Assembly (NCBI GenBank): GCA_038750655.1
Contig: JBCDGZ010000031.1
Location: 1-56,231 of the forward strand
Length of the DNA: 56,231 bases
Direction: 5' to 3'
Origin: JBCDGZ01 sp038750655
GTDB lineage: Bacteria > Bacteroidota > Bacteroidia > Chitinophagales > Saprospiraceae
Under the pieces are notes generated by a model that was not told the origin of the DNA, did no database searches, and saw only the letters and a program-made list of their open reading frames with translations. This document shows positions 48,580 to 56,231 of the stretch, piece after piece; the first letter of the stretch is position 1; each line of letters starts with the position of its first letter. The position numbers were made by a program, and so were the translations under genes.

Positions 48580-50217
48580 ATGTCCTCAAAGTCAGCTATC
48601 GAATGGAATAAAAATGTAGACGCCATGAAATTGGCAACGGTGAAACTTCGCCGAACCCTGGAAAAGGTCTACCTCGGAGGCGGAGAGAAAAAGATTGAAA
48701 AGCTGCACAGTAGAGGCAAAATGACGGCGCGAGAACGCATCGATTACCTGATTGACGATGATACCTATTTCTTTGAAGTAGGCGCCTTGGCTGGACATGG
48801 GATGTATGAGGAATACGGTGGCTGCCCTTCGGGCGGCGTCGTTGTGGGTATCGGCTACGTCAGCGGCCGACAGTGTGTCGTAGTAGCCAATGATGCGACG
48901 GTCAAAGCCGGAGCCTGGTTTCCCATCACTGGAAAAGTAAACCTGCGGGCGCAGGAAATCGCGATGGAAAATCGCTTGCCCATTATCTACCTGGTGGATA
49001 GCGCGGGGGTCTTCCTGCCCATGCAAGATGAAATTTTCCCCGATAAAGAACACTTTGGTCGCATCTTCCGCAACAACGCTAAGATGTCGAGCATGGGCAT
49101 TCCGCAGATTGCGGCCATCATGGGCAGCTGCGTTGCCGGTGGGGCCTACCTCCCCATCATGTCCGACGAGGCACTAATTGTCGAAGGAACCGGTTCCATC
49201 TTCCTCGCTGGCCCCTACCTGGTCAAAGCCGCCATTGGCGAAAATGTCGACAAAGAAACCCTTGGCGGCGCGACTACGCAAAGCGAAATCTCTGGTGTCA
49301 CCGACTATAAAATGCCCGACGACCCCACCTGCCTGGATACCATCCGCGATCTGGTGGACAAAATCGGCCACTTCGATAAAGCGGGCTTCGACCGCGCCGA
49401 GCCCCTGCCGCCCAAGAGCGAACCCAGCAAAATGCTCGGTATCTATCCCGAATACGGCGCTAAGCCCTACAAAACCGTCGATCTGCTTAAATGCATTGTC
49501 GATGACTCTAAGATTACCGAATACAAGAAAGGCTACGGTAAGACCATCATCTGCGCCTACGCGCGCATCGATGGCTGGTCGGTCGGAATTGTGGCCAACA
49601 ACCGCGAGGTGGTGAAAAATAAGAAGGGCGAGATGCAGTTCGGTGGAGTGATTTACTCAGATTCGGCGGATAAGGCGGCTCGCTTCATTATGAATTGTAA
49701 CCAAAAGAAAATTCCGCTGGTTTTCCTGCACGATGTTACAGGCTTCATGGTGGGGACGCGCTCTGAGCACGGCGGCATCATCAAGGACGGTGCGAAGATG
49801 GTCAATGCGGTTTCTAACTCTACGGTCCCGAAGTTCAGCGTTGTCGTCGGCAACTCCTTCGGAGCGGGGAACTATGCGATGTGTGGCAAGGCATACGACC
49901 CTCGACTGATCGTCGCCTGGCCAACGGCCAAGCTGGCGGTGATGGGTGGTTCGGTGGCTGCCAAGACGCTGCTGCAAATTGAAGTTTCTTCGCGTAAAGC
50001 CAGAGGCGAGGAGCTTTCAGCGGAGGAAGAAAAGGCCATTTTCGAAAAAATCAAAAACCGCTACGATAAGCAAACGACGCCCTACTACGCTGCCGCCCGC
50101 CTCTGGGTCGACGCCATCATTGACCCACTGGATACCCGCAGATTCCTCTCTATGGGCATCGAGGCGGCCAGTAATGCCCCCGTTGCCCCCTTCAATGTGG
50201 GGGTTTTGCAAACCTAA
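48580..50217 (+). CDS. Acyl-CoA carboxylase, carboxyltransferase beta subunit (MCC/PCC type)
   Basis: The 545-residue protein contains both halves of the carboxyltransferase fold: GGCPSGGVVVGIGYVSGRQC and SCVAGGAYLPIMSDEALIVE in the first, and DVTGFMVGTRSEHGGIIKDG and NSFGAGNYAMCGKAYDPRLI in the second, which are the oxyanion-hole and CoA-binding loops. The segment GTGSIFLAGPYLVKAAIGE is close to methylcrotonyl-CoA carboxylase. It transfers CO2 from carboxybiotin to an acyl-CoA, probably in leucine or propionate catabolism. The biotin carboxylase/BCCP alpha partner is not in this window. A good -7-like element (TATTTTTG, 48517-48524) precedes it. Confidence 0.9.
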   Translation: MSSKSAIEWNKNVDAMKLATVKLRRTLEKVYLGGGEKKIEKLHSRGKMTARERIDYLIDDDTYFFEVGALAGHGMYEEYGGCPSGGVVVGIGYVSGRQCVVVANDATVKAGAWFPITGKVNLRAQEIAMENRLPIIYLVDSAGVFLPMQDEIFPDKEHFGRIFRNNAKMSSMGIPQIAAIMGSCVAGGAYLPIMSDEALIVEGTGSIFLAGPYLVKAAIGENVDKETLGGATTQSEISGVTDYKMPDDPTCLDTIRDLVDKIGHFDKAGFDRAEPLPPKSEPSKMLGIYPEYGAKPYKTVDLLKCIVDDSKITEYKKGYGKTIICAYARIDGWSVGIVANNREVVKNKKGEMQFGGVIYSDSADKAARFIMNCNQKKIPLVFLHDVTGFMVGTRSEHGGIIKDGAKMVNAVSNSTVPKFSVVVGNSFGAGNYAMCGKAYDPRLIVAWPTAKLAVMGGSVAAKTLLQIEVSSRKARGEELSAEEEKAIFEKIKNRYDKQTTPYYAAARLWVDAIIDPLDTRRFLSMGIEAASNAPVAPFNVGVLQT

Positions 50218-50274
50218 TGACAGAATTAATTGTTTTTCTTTCTGAATCTATTCTTAACTTAATTGTCAGATCAG

Positions 50275-50415
50275 ATGAGTAAAGAAACTCCAAATGAAGG
50301 AAACAAATTTAAGCTGTGGTTGAAGCGGATTGGCGTAGCAGGATTTCTATTTTTCCTCATCAAAGGCTTAATCTGGATAGGTATTTTTATCTGGATGGGA
50401 AAATGTGCATTTTGA
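50275..50415 (+). CDS. Tiny single-pass membrane protein
   Basis: An ATG at 50275 opens a 46-codon ORF ending in TGA at 50413-50415. The product has a charged N-terminus (MSKETPNEGNKFKLWLKRIG) and one long hydrophobic helix (VAGFLFFLIKGLIWIGIFIW). It lies 57 bases after the carboxylase gene on the same strand and 69 bases before the leucine-rich gene. The positive-inside topology and helix quality argue for a real small membrane protein. Family and role are not recognised. Confidence 0.55.
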   Translation: MSKETPNEGNKFKLWLKRIGVAGFLFFLIKGLIWIGIFIWMGKCAF

Positions 50416-50484
50416 TTTTCCCTTATCCTTGACAAAAGAGTAGTTACAAGGCTGATCAACGCGGAAACTCAAACCCTAGTACAT

Positions 50485-52380
50485 ATGAAAAAGCTATGGA
50501 TCAGCAGTCTATTTTGTGCCCTCTCCTACTTGGGCTTTACCCAATGTCCTACTGCTAAGAACCTTCTTCTATCGACCCAGGATCAGCTCAATCAATTCGA
50601 AATTGACTTCCCCAACTGTGACTCTATAACCGGCAATCTGTCCATCATTGCGTCCGATGTTCCAGATAGCTCGCAGATTACCAGCCTGGCCCCCCTAAAG
50701 AACTTGCGTTACATCAAAGGGGCATTAACCATCCGTTATACCTCCAAACTCAAAGACCTTAGTGGCCTGGATCAGCTCCAACGATTAGGAGGCCTTACGA
50801 TCTCCTCCAATTCAGCTATGGAAAGTGTCCAGGGTATCCAGAACATCAAAACAATCGATTGGTCTTTGGTCATTACCAATAACGACCGCCTGAGCGATCT
50901 CTCTGGCTTCTCTGACCTCGAAGAAGTACAAAATTCCCTTATCATTGAAAATAACAAGGAATTGACTCGGCTACCCGCCAACTGGCAGCTCCGATATGCG
51001 AGGTATCTGGAATTGGTAAACCTCCCCAAGCTAATCAGCCTCGATGGCCTCCAAAACCTTCAACGAGTGGGGGCGACCTTACGACTCAACAACCTCCCCC
51101 TGCTTCAAAGCCTCCGTGAACTTGAAAAGCTGACCGTTATCGACAACACACTACAACTAGAAGACTGCCCCGCCCTGTTGGATCTAAAAGGATTCGCTCC
51201 ATTACAAAGCATCAATCATATCCAAATCACCAGCCTTCCGCTGATTGAGGACTTGCAAGGTCTAGAGCAGTTGGAGCAGTTGCGTTCGATTACGCTCAAA
51301 GATAATTCTAGCCTGCTCTATCTCCAAGGATTGGAAAACTTGGCGTCTGTTGGGGCCCTTCAAATCGATAATTGTGATCGCCTGCAAAACCTGGAATATC
51401 TAGAGCAATTGAGGGTCTTGGGTCCTCTTATCCTGAAAAATAATCAAGACCTCAGAGATTTGAGCGGACTGGAACAGGTGGAACGTTTTACGCGTTCTTT
51501 AGAGCTAAAGAATAACCCACAGCTTCAGCACATCCGGACTTTAGAGGCAGTCAAGCAGTATGTTCCAGGTAGTGTTGTAATTGAAAATAATGTGGCGCTG
51601 CAAAGCCTGGAAGGTCTTGAGTTTGTCAGCTCTATCGAAACTCACTTATCGATTGTCAACATCCCCCTACTGAGTGATCTAAAGGGACTAAACAACATCA
51701 AAACAATAGTTGGCTCCAACAACCACGGGGAACCCGTTGCTCAGTTGGCTATTAAGGACTGTGAGGGATTGAAGAATCTGGATGGACTGGATGCTTTGAC
51801 CCGAATTCAGGGCAGTTTAAGGTTGAATAATATACAGAACTTGACCAACATAGATGCACTCGGACAATTGCGTCAAATTGCTAGTCACCTAGTCATTATC
51901 GGCAATGACAATCTAAGCTCTTTATTGAGCTTACAGAGCCTGGACTCTATAGGCAATTGGGTGGATATTTATAGGAATCCTTTACTGGCTAGTTGCGAGG
52001 CGCAGGCGCTCTGTGATCATATACGCAAGTCGCAGGGTGGATACCCCTACAAAGTCACTATTGAAGACAATAAAGCGGGCTGCGATAACCTGATGGAAGT
52101 CGTGGAGGCCTGCGACCCTGCTCCAGGTGACAAAACCCAATGGTGCGTCTACCCCAACCCCAGCCCAGGCCAGTTCCAATCGGAGGGGCCGGAGGACTGG
52201 GAGGAGGAGGACGGACAGCTGCGCGTCTACAGCAGCCAAGGGCAACTGATCCTGCAACAGCCCCAGACGGTTGAGACCAGCATCGACTTGCAGCAGGTTC
52301 CAGATGGTGTCTACTTCATTGAATTGGAGCTCGAAGGCCAGCTGCTGCGAAAAAAAGTACTCAAGTATAGCGGAAGCTGA
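50485..52380 (+). CDS. T9SS-exported leucine-rich (receptor L-domain-like) protein
   Basis: The 631-residue protein has a signal peptide (LWISSLFCALSYLGFTQ) and about 18 irregular repeats of the form LxxLxGLxxLxxIxGxLxIxxN, for example LKDLSGLDQLQRLGGLTISS and IDALGQLRQIASHLVIIGND. These form a beta-helix-like solenoid like the receptor L domain or a leucine-rich repeat. A cysteine-containing cap (SCEAQALCDHIRKSQ, AGCDN) follows, and a type-A T9SS domain covers about 552-631 (CVYPNPSPGQFQ, VPDGVYFIEL). It is probably a surface-exposed binding or adhesion protein. Confidence 0.88.
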   Translation: MKKLWISSLFCALSYLGFTQCPTAKNLLLSTQDQLNQFEIDFPNCDSITGNLSIIASDVPDSSQITSLAPLKNLRYIKGALTIRYTSKLKDLSGLDQLQRLGGLTISSNSAMESVQGIQNIKTIDWSLVITNNDRLSDLSGFSDLEEVQNSLIIENNKELTRLPANWQLRYARYLELVNLPKLISLDGLQNLQRVGATLRLNNLPLLQSLRELEKLTVIDNTLQLEDCPALLDLKGFAPLQSINHIQITSLPLIEDLQGLEQLEQLRSITLKDNSSLLYLQGLENLASVGALQIDNCDRLQNLEYLEQLRVLGPLILKNNQDLRDLSGLEQVERFTRSLELKNNPQLQHIRTLEAVKQYVPGSVVIENNVALQSLEGLEFVSSIETHLSIVNIPLLSDLKGLNNIKTIVGSNNHGEPVAQLAIKDCEGLKNLDGLDALTRIQGSLRLNNIQNLTNIDALGQLRQIASHLVIIGNDNLSSLLSLQSLDSIGNWVDIYRNPLLASCEAQALCDHIRKSQGGYPYKVTIEDNKAGCDNLMEVVEACDPAPGDKTQWCVYPNPSPGQFQSEGPEDWEEEDGQLRVYSSQGQLILQQPQTVETSIDLQQVPDGVYFIELELEGQLLRKKVLKYSGS

Positions 52381-52406
52381 GGCATTATGCGGATATTTGC
52401 GCCGCT

Positions 52407-53567
52407 ATGATGCAATTAATCGCCAAAACTTTTTTCGGCCTCGAAGGGGTGCTGGCCGAGGAATTGAAAGCCCTCGGAGCCAGCAACATCCAGCTGCTCA
52501 AGCGCGCCGTACATTTCGAGGGGGACAAGGCCCTGATGTACCGCGCCAACCTGGAACTGCGCACCGCCCTGCGCATCCTACTGCCCATCCGCAGCTTCCG
52601 CGCCCGCAACCCCGAAGAGCTGTACCGCCAAGTCCTGCGCGTCAACTGGTCGAAATACCTCAACATCGACCAGACCTTCGCCATCGATGCAGTAACCAAC
52701 TCCGAGTTTTTTCGGCACTCCAAATTCGCCGCACTCAAGACCAAAGATGCCATCGCCGATCAGTTTCGGAAGCGCTCGGGCCGTAGGCCGGACGTGAATC
52801 CGCACTACCCCGATGTCCGCATCAATCTGCACATCTTCAACCAGCAGTGCACCCTGTCGCTGGACAGCTCGGGGGATTCGCTGCACAAGCGCGGCTACCG
52901 CACCGACAGCACCACCGCTCCCATCAATGAGGCCCTGGCCGCCGGGATGATCCTGCTGAGCGGCTGGCGCGGCGAGACCGACTTCCTCGATCCGATGTGC
53001 GGGTCGGGCACCCTGCTGATTGAGGCGGCGATGATCGCCGGGAACATCGCTCCACAATTCCAGCGCAAAGCCTTCGGCTTCCTCCGCTGGAAAAACTTTG
53101 ATCGCAAGATTTGGACGGAGATCAAGGCGCAGGAGAAGCAGCGCCGCCGCCCCATCGCCTGTCAAATTCTGGGGGCGGATAAGGATTTTAAGGCCGTCAG
53201 CGCAGCGGGGCATAATAGCTACGCCGTTCAACTGGAAGCGCACATCAAGGTCCAACGCTCTACCTTCGCCAAGCTCCCCCCTCCCGAGGCCCCCGGCATG
53301 CTCATTACCAATCCCCCCTACGACGAGCGCCTGCAAAGTGCCGACATCGGTGCACTGTACAAAAGCATCGGCGACCGCCTCAAACAGGCTTATCCTGGCT
53401 GGGTAGCCTGGATGATCTCCTCCAATATGCCGGCGTTGAAAAAAGTAGGCTTAAAGGCAGCTAAAAAGTATATACTTTTCAACGGACCCCTTGAATGTAA
53501 ATTCCAAAAGTATGATCTTTATAAAGGATCACGCGAGGAAAAACACAATAATATGGTGCAGGATTGA
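52407..53567 (+). CDS. THUMP-domain RNA guanine-N2 methyltransferase (RlmL N-terminal half type)
   Basis: The 386-residue protein begins with a ferredoxin-like/THUMP RNA-binding region (about 1-160, 'MQLIAKTFFGLEGVLAEELK') and continues with a Rossmann methyltransferase domain. Its SAM site is in FLDPMCGSGTLLIEAAMIAG (about 195-214), and the catalytic motif IV is TNPPYDERL. This is the group that makes m2G2445 in 23S rRNA (RlmL/YcbY first half) and related tRNA enzymes. It starts 26 bases after the leucine-rich gene on the same strand. The C-terminal RlmK half of E. coli RlmKL is absent, as usual in this phylum. Confidence 0.9.
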   Translation: MMQLIAKTFFGLEGVLAEELKALGASNIQLLKRAVHFEGDKALMYRANLELRTALRILLPIRSFRARNPEELYRQVLRVNWSKYLNIDQTFAIDAVTNSEFFRHSKFAALKTKDAIADQFRKRSGRRPDVNPHYPDVRINLHIFNQQCTLSLDSSGDSLHKRGYRTDSTTAPINEALAAGMILLSGWRGETDFLDPMCGSGTLLIEAAMIAGNIAPQFQRKAFGFLRWKNFDRKIWTEIKAQEKQRRRPIACQILGADKDFKAVSAAGHNSYAVQLEAHIKVQRSTFAKLPPPEAPGMLITNPPYDERLQSADIGALYKSIGDRLKQAYPGWVAWMISSNMPALKKVGLKAAKKYILFNGPLECKFQKYDLYKGSREEKHNNMVQD

Positions 53568-53655
53568 TCAGAATGGTTTTTGCTGTGTTATATAAATAAG
53601 TTACGTTCCAAAGCACTTTGCAGCTCTGGGATTTCCTCCTAACCACATTAAAACC

Positions 53656-54075
53656 ATGAGTATGAGAACCCCGACCTTATTTATCGCTGCCCTACTTTTC
53701 TGTAACATTGTGCTGGCCCAAAACGCGCAAATTGGATTGAGTCCGCAAGGCTTCTCCTACGCTCCCAAAGCCGGTAATATCAGCTTTACCCTCCTCAGAA
53801 CCAACAACTGGCTCAACGACATTGATCCGAATCTCCCGCCAGTCAGTGCGGCTTTTCTTGACCGACCATTCAACGAACAAAAACTACCTATGAAGCTGCT
53901 GAATACTGCCCTGCTTCTGATGGGTGGTGTAGATAATTTATCCTTTTTCTGCCGGCTAGAAGCCAACCGGGACAGACAGGCTATCATGCCTGCGCGCTTT
54001 CGTCTGGGAAGTGTGCCTTATGTCGACTACTTAGAGCAGAAAAATGGGGCTCGTCTCCCTAACGCTTTATACTAA
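53656..54075 (+). CDS. Small secreted protein of unknown function
   Basis: The 139-residue product has a clear signal peptide (FIAALLFCNIVLAQNAQ). The mature part is mixed, with SFTLLRTNNWLNDIDPN and FFCRLEANRDRQAIMPARFR, and shows no recognisable family. It could be a short outer-surface or periplasmic protein. It lies 88 bases after the methyltransferase gene. Its last 9 bases overlap the end of the convergent bshB1, so the two transcripts are antisense at their 3' ends. Confidence 0.75.
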   Translation: MSMRTPTLFIAALLFCNIVLAQNAQIGLSPQGFSYAPKAGNISFTLLRTNNWLNDIDPNLPPVSAAFLDRPFNEQKLPMKLLNTALLLMGGVDNLSFFCRLEANRDRQAIMPARFRLGSVPYVDYLEQKNGARLPNALY

Positions 54076-54783
54076 ATCCATAAAATCTCGGACGCCGGGG
54101 GTACGCGCTACATTGAAGCCCTCGGCAAAGTCTACACCGATGTCGCGACCGAAATCGCGGGCTCGTGCTTCGAGGAAATCCTGAAAGGATTTGCTGGAGA
54201 TAGGCGAAGAGAGTTCTTCGGAATCGGGATCGTAAAATTGTGATCGAAAGGCCATAATCACCGCTTTCTTTTGGTCTAGGTAGTCCGTAATGTCTACTAC
54301 AAAATCGGGCTGGCGAAAGCGATCTTGGATCATATGGTAAAGAGCATGGGGGCGCCAGCGCTCCTGCAATTGCCCTTCTTCATAGGTAGGTACTTTCACC
54401 AAACCGGCGACGAAACAGGCATCCGCAACCAGCTTCGCGGCGCGGCCGTGATCGGGATGTCGGTCATCCAGCGCGTTGGTTACGACGACCTCGGGTTGGT
54501 ATTTGCGAATAACTTGAGCGATCTTTTCCAGATTTTCGCGGCTGCGCTCAAAAAAGCCATCTGCCATACTGAGGTTCTCGCGGGCAACGGCTCCCATAAT
54601 ACGGGCGGCCTCGGCCGCCTCTTGCAGGCGAAGTTCAGCACTTCCTCGGGTCCCCAGCTCTCCCTGAGTCAAATCAACCAGGGCGACGGTCTTCCCCTGA
54701 TCGATGTGGCGGAGCAGGGTTCCACTACAGCTCAACTCCACATCGTCGGGATGCGCCGCGATGGCCAGTATGTCAACTTTCAT
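54067..54783 (-). CDS. bshB1: Bacillithiol biosynthesis deacetylase BshB1
   Basis: The 238-residue protein is a LmbE-type zinc deacetylase: AIAAHPDDVELSCSGTLL with the metal-binding AHPDDVE, and DDRHPDHGRA with the second His site. The conserved 'QGELGTRGSAELRLQEAAEA' block and the C-terminal RSQFYDPDSEE are BshB1-specific. It removes the acetyl group from GlcNAc-malate to give GlcN-malate in bacillithiol synthesis. Bacillithiol is the main low-molecular-weight thiol in many Bacteroidota, which fits the neighbouring peroxidase. Confidence 0.93.
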   Translation of the reverse strand: MKVDILAIAAHPDDVELSCSGTLLRHIDQGKTVALVDLTQGELGTRGSAELRLQEAAEAARIMGAVARENLSMADGFFERSRENLEKIAQVIRKYQPEVVVTNALDDRHPDHGRAAKLVADACFVAGLVKVPTYEEGQLQERWRPHALYHMIQDRFRQPDFVVDITDYLDQKKAVIMAFRSQFYDPDSEELSSPISSKSFQDFLEARARDFGRDIGVDFAEGFNVARTPGVRDFMDLV

Positions 54784-54814
54784 AAATAGGCTATTGGCTC
54801 TCGAAAAACAGGAC

Positions 54815-55318
54815 TTAAAGCAAGCCTTCGATGGCCTTTTTCACCCGTCCTGCTGTTGGCTTAGTAAAGCTATAGAAAAAATCAGCAACCCGACCGTCTT
54901 TGTCGATCAGATATTTGTGAAAATTCCATCGAGGTCGGGAAGACGTCTTCCCGTTGCGGCTTTTATCGGCCAAAAAGGCAAATAGCTCGCTCACCTCCGG
55001 CCCTTTGACGTGGACTTTATCGAAAAGGGGGAAGGTCGTTCGGAAGTTGAGATCGCAAAATTCCTGGATGGCTTCGCCTTCGAGGGGTTCTTGCGCACCA
55101 AAGTTATTGGAAGGAAAGGCTAGTATTTCGAAGCCACGGTCTTTGTAGGCTTGGTAAAGCTCTTCCATCTGCTTGAGCTGGGGGGTGAAGCCACAGCGAG
55201 AAGCGGTGTTGACAATTAACAGTACTTTACCCTCATAATCGGCTAAGGAAACCGGCTCTCCCTTCAAATTCTTGACACTGAACTGATGGATACTTTTGGT
55301 GGCGCTGGTGGTTTGCAT
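54815..55318 (-). CDS. Glutathione peroxidase-family thiol peroxidase
   Basis: The 167-residue protein has the peroxidatic Cys42 in NTASRCGFTPQ, and Trp131/Asn132 in PRWNFHKYL. The tetrad Gln, normally in FPCNQFG, is Asn72 here (FPSNNFG), and the Cys of that block is Ser70. Bacterial members of this family use thioredoxin or other thiols rather than glutathione. It reduces hydrogen or lipid peroxides. It lies 31 bases upstream of bshB1 on the same strand (start at 55318, bshB1 start at 54783), so the two could be co-transcribed, linking peroxide defence to bacillithiol. Confidence 0.9.
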   Translation of the reverse strand: MQTTSATKSIHQFSVKNLKGEPVSLADYEGKVLLIVNTASRCGFTPQLKQMEELYQAYKDRGFEILAFPSNNFGAQEPLEGEAIQEFCDLNFRTTFPLFDKVHVKGPEVSELFAFLADKSRNGKTSSRPRWNFHKYLIDKDGRVADFFYSFTKPTAGRVKKAIEGLL

Positions 55319-55432
55319 AATTGTTATTTTTAAGTTGTTGTTTTAACAATTATTTCTGGAAAATTGTTGAAGGTTATCTTCCGAAGAGTGTACGTATCCT
55401 ATTAAACTCTTATCTTAACCCAAAAGACGTAA

Positions 55433-56023
55433 ATGAAGGCTTATAAAGCTCCCAAAATGACCGTAGCGCAGTACATCGATCAGGAAATTAAGAATGATAC
55501 TAAGTACGAGTATCATAACGGAGACTTATATGCCTTAGCCGGAGGCACCATCAATCACGGCGTTTTGTGCAGCAATATCTTTTCCGAATTGGTACTGGGT
55601 TTAAGAGGGAAAGGGTCGGATTGCAAGCCCTTTACGAGCGAAATCAAATTACACATCGTCTCTAAAAATATTTTCGTCTACCCAGATGCGATGGTAGTCT
55701 GTGAAGAATTACAGCCCTCACCGGACGATAAAAACGCCATCGTCAACCCAAGGGTCATCGTAGAGGTCCTCTCGAAATCTACTTCGGATTATGACAGAGG
55801 CGATAAGTTTTTCTTTTACAAACAGATTCCAACGTTACAGGAGTATATCCTGATTGAACAAGAAAAGGCGGTTGTAGACCTCTATTTTAAAGCGCCAGGA
55901 GCTGATTTGTGGAAAATCAGCCGTTATGAAGGTTTGGAGAGTACAATTTTGTTGGAATCGCTACAAATTGAAATCTCGATGTCAGATTTGTATCGTGATG
56001 TTAAGAATTTAAAAGCATCGTAG
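55433..56023 (+). CDS. Uma2 family (DUF820) putative endonuclease
   Basis: The 196-residue protein has the Uma2 pattern, a PD-(D/E)xK-like fold: YEYHNGDLYALAGGTINHGV, SEIKLHIVSKNIFVYPDAMV with the catalytic-type Asp, 'VIVEVLSKSTSDYDRGDKFF' with Glu and Asp/Lys, and LQEYILIEQ. Such genes are abundant in cyanobacteria and Bacteroidota and their role (DNA repair, mobile or toxin-like nuclease) is not settled. It is alone, with a divergent peroxidase gene upstream and a convergent T9SS gene 14 bp downstream. Confidence 0.9.
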   Translation: MKAYKAPKMTVAQYIDQEIKNDTKYEYHNGDLYALAGGTINHGVLCSNIFSELVLGLRGKGSDCKPFTSEIKLHIVSKNIFVYPDAMVVCEELQPSPDDKNAIVNPRVIVEVLSKSTSDYDRGDKFFFYKQIPTLQEYILIEQEKAVVDLYFKAPGADLWKISRYEGLESTILLESLQIEISMSDLYRDVKNLKAS

Positions 56024-56037
56024 CCAAGACGTCCCCA

Positions 56038-56231
56038 TTAGCGCAGCAAGCTCAAATCTCCCGTCACCTGCTGCCGCCCCTCCTCTACCGTCGTATACTG
56101 AATCAAATAAGCATAAACGCCACTAGGGCTGCCCTGCCCACGGAAGCGGCCATCCCAGACCTGGCTAATATCCTGCGTACTAAAGACCTCCTCCCCCCAG
56201 CGATCAAAGATGTGTAACACGAAGTCCTGTA
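56038..56231 (-). CDS. T9SS type-B (gliding-motility C-terminal) cargo protein, partial
   Basis: The minus strand is open from the window's end to a TAA at 56040-56038, giving the last 64 residues or so of a larger protein. The segment LHIFDRWGEEVFSTQDISQV then WDGRFRGQGSPSGVYAYLIQ and a terminal GDLSLLR match the CHU_C/gliding-motility-associated C-terminal domain, the type-B signal that directs proteins through T9SS. The rest of the gene lies beyond the window, so its function is unknown; such proteins are often very large surface adhesins. Confidence 0.85.
   Translation of the reverse strand, partial: QDFVLHIFDRWGEEVFSTQDISQVWDGRFRGQGSPSGVYAYLIQYTTVEEGRQQVTGDLSLLR

Overview
The window looks like a chromosomal segment of a member of the phylum Bacteroidota, most likely a Saprospiraceae/Lewinella-like bacterium. 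Direct clues are four complete proteins and one partial protein with type IX secretion (T9SS) C-terminal sorting domains, SprB-type repeats, a rpmB-rpmG-DUF4295-ftsY cluster, a bacillithiol deacetylase (BshB1), LytTR two-component genes with a propeller/Y_Y_Y sensor, and promoters of the Bacteroidota form TTTG-N20-TAnnTTTG. The genus is inference. No phage, transposase, CRISPR array or rRNA was seen.

Layout. 1-4.7 kb: end of an unknown gene, a secreted propeller-like protein, a DUF1684 protein, a cytosolic BtuF-like metal-receptor protein and a T9SS-exported subtilase. 4.7-7.2 kb: an AT-rich stretch holding a lysine-rich orphan helical protein and, in a 620-bp gap, a small unannotated ORF that resembles a double-glycine leader peptide. 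7.2-12.6 kb: a PagL-like lipid A deacylase, a SulP transporter, a VapC toxin with an unusual antitoxin, a DUF6886 protein, a tiny YqaE/Pmp3 membrane protein and a GNAT acetyltransferase. 12.7-16.2 kb: a ferric-iron ABC importer operon with candidate operators at its promoter. 16.3-18.4 kb: tRNA-Arg(ACG), rpmB, rpmG, DUF4295 and ftsY. 18.4-24.3 kb: a subtilase lacking a signal peptide and a LytTR/LytS two-component pair with a candidate autoregulatory operator. 24.5-30 kb: a lipoprotein, lepA, a membrane protein and a T9SS lipase. 30-34.7 kb: a MacAB-type export operon with two tandem permeases. 34.9-39.8 kb: a lipoprotein, a degenerate Nudix (NrtR-like) regulator, a TPR-adenylate cyclase and a di-haem peroxidase. 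40-45 kb: threonine aldolase, a bifunctional nuclease, etfBA, a TPR protein and dapF. 45-56.2 kb: a cohesin-like T9SS protein, a small membrane protein, an HtrA protease, an acyl-CoA carboxylase beta subunit, a second tiny membrane protein, a leucine-rich T9SS protein, a THUMP RNA methyltransferase, a small secreted protein, bshB1, a glutathione peroxidase, a Uma2 protein and the end of a T9SS type-B cargo protein.

Most genes are housekeeping or ordinary accessory genes. Amino-acid and acyl-CoA catabolism (threonine aldolase, ETF, acyl-CoA carboxylase), iron uptake, thiol and peroxide defence (BshB1, glutathione peroxidase, di-haem peroxidase) and surface export of enzymes fit an aerobic heterotroph that degrades macromolecules.

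The signals most worth a second look are: (1) a composite intergenic repeat (GACGG-type heptads, a conserved middle, then an ATGCC/GGCAT hairpin) found twice, both times just upstream of a start codon in the same orientation; (2) the 57-codon GG-leader-like ORF at 6663-6836; (3) a 9-bp direct repeat with a 12-bp spacer upstream of the LytTR operon; (4) a palindrome over the presumed start of the iron operon; and (5) several enzymes with altered key residues (adenylate cyclase Asn to Ile, Nudix box, glutathione peroxidase Gln to Asn). I saw no clear new multi-gene system.
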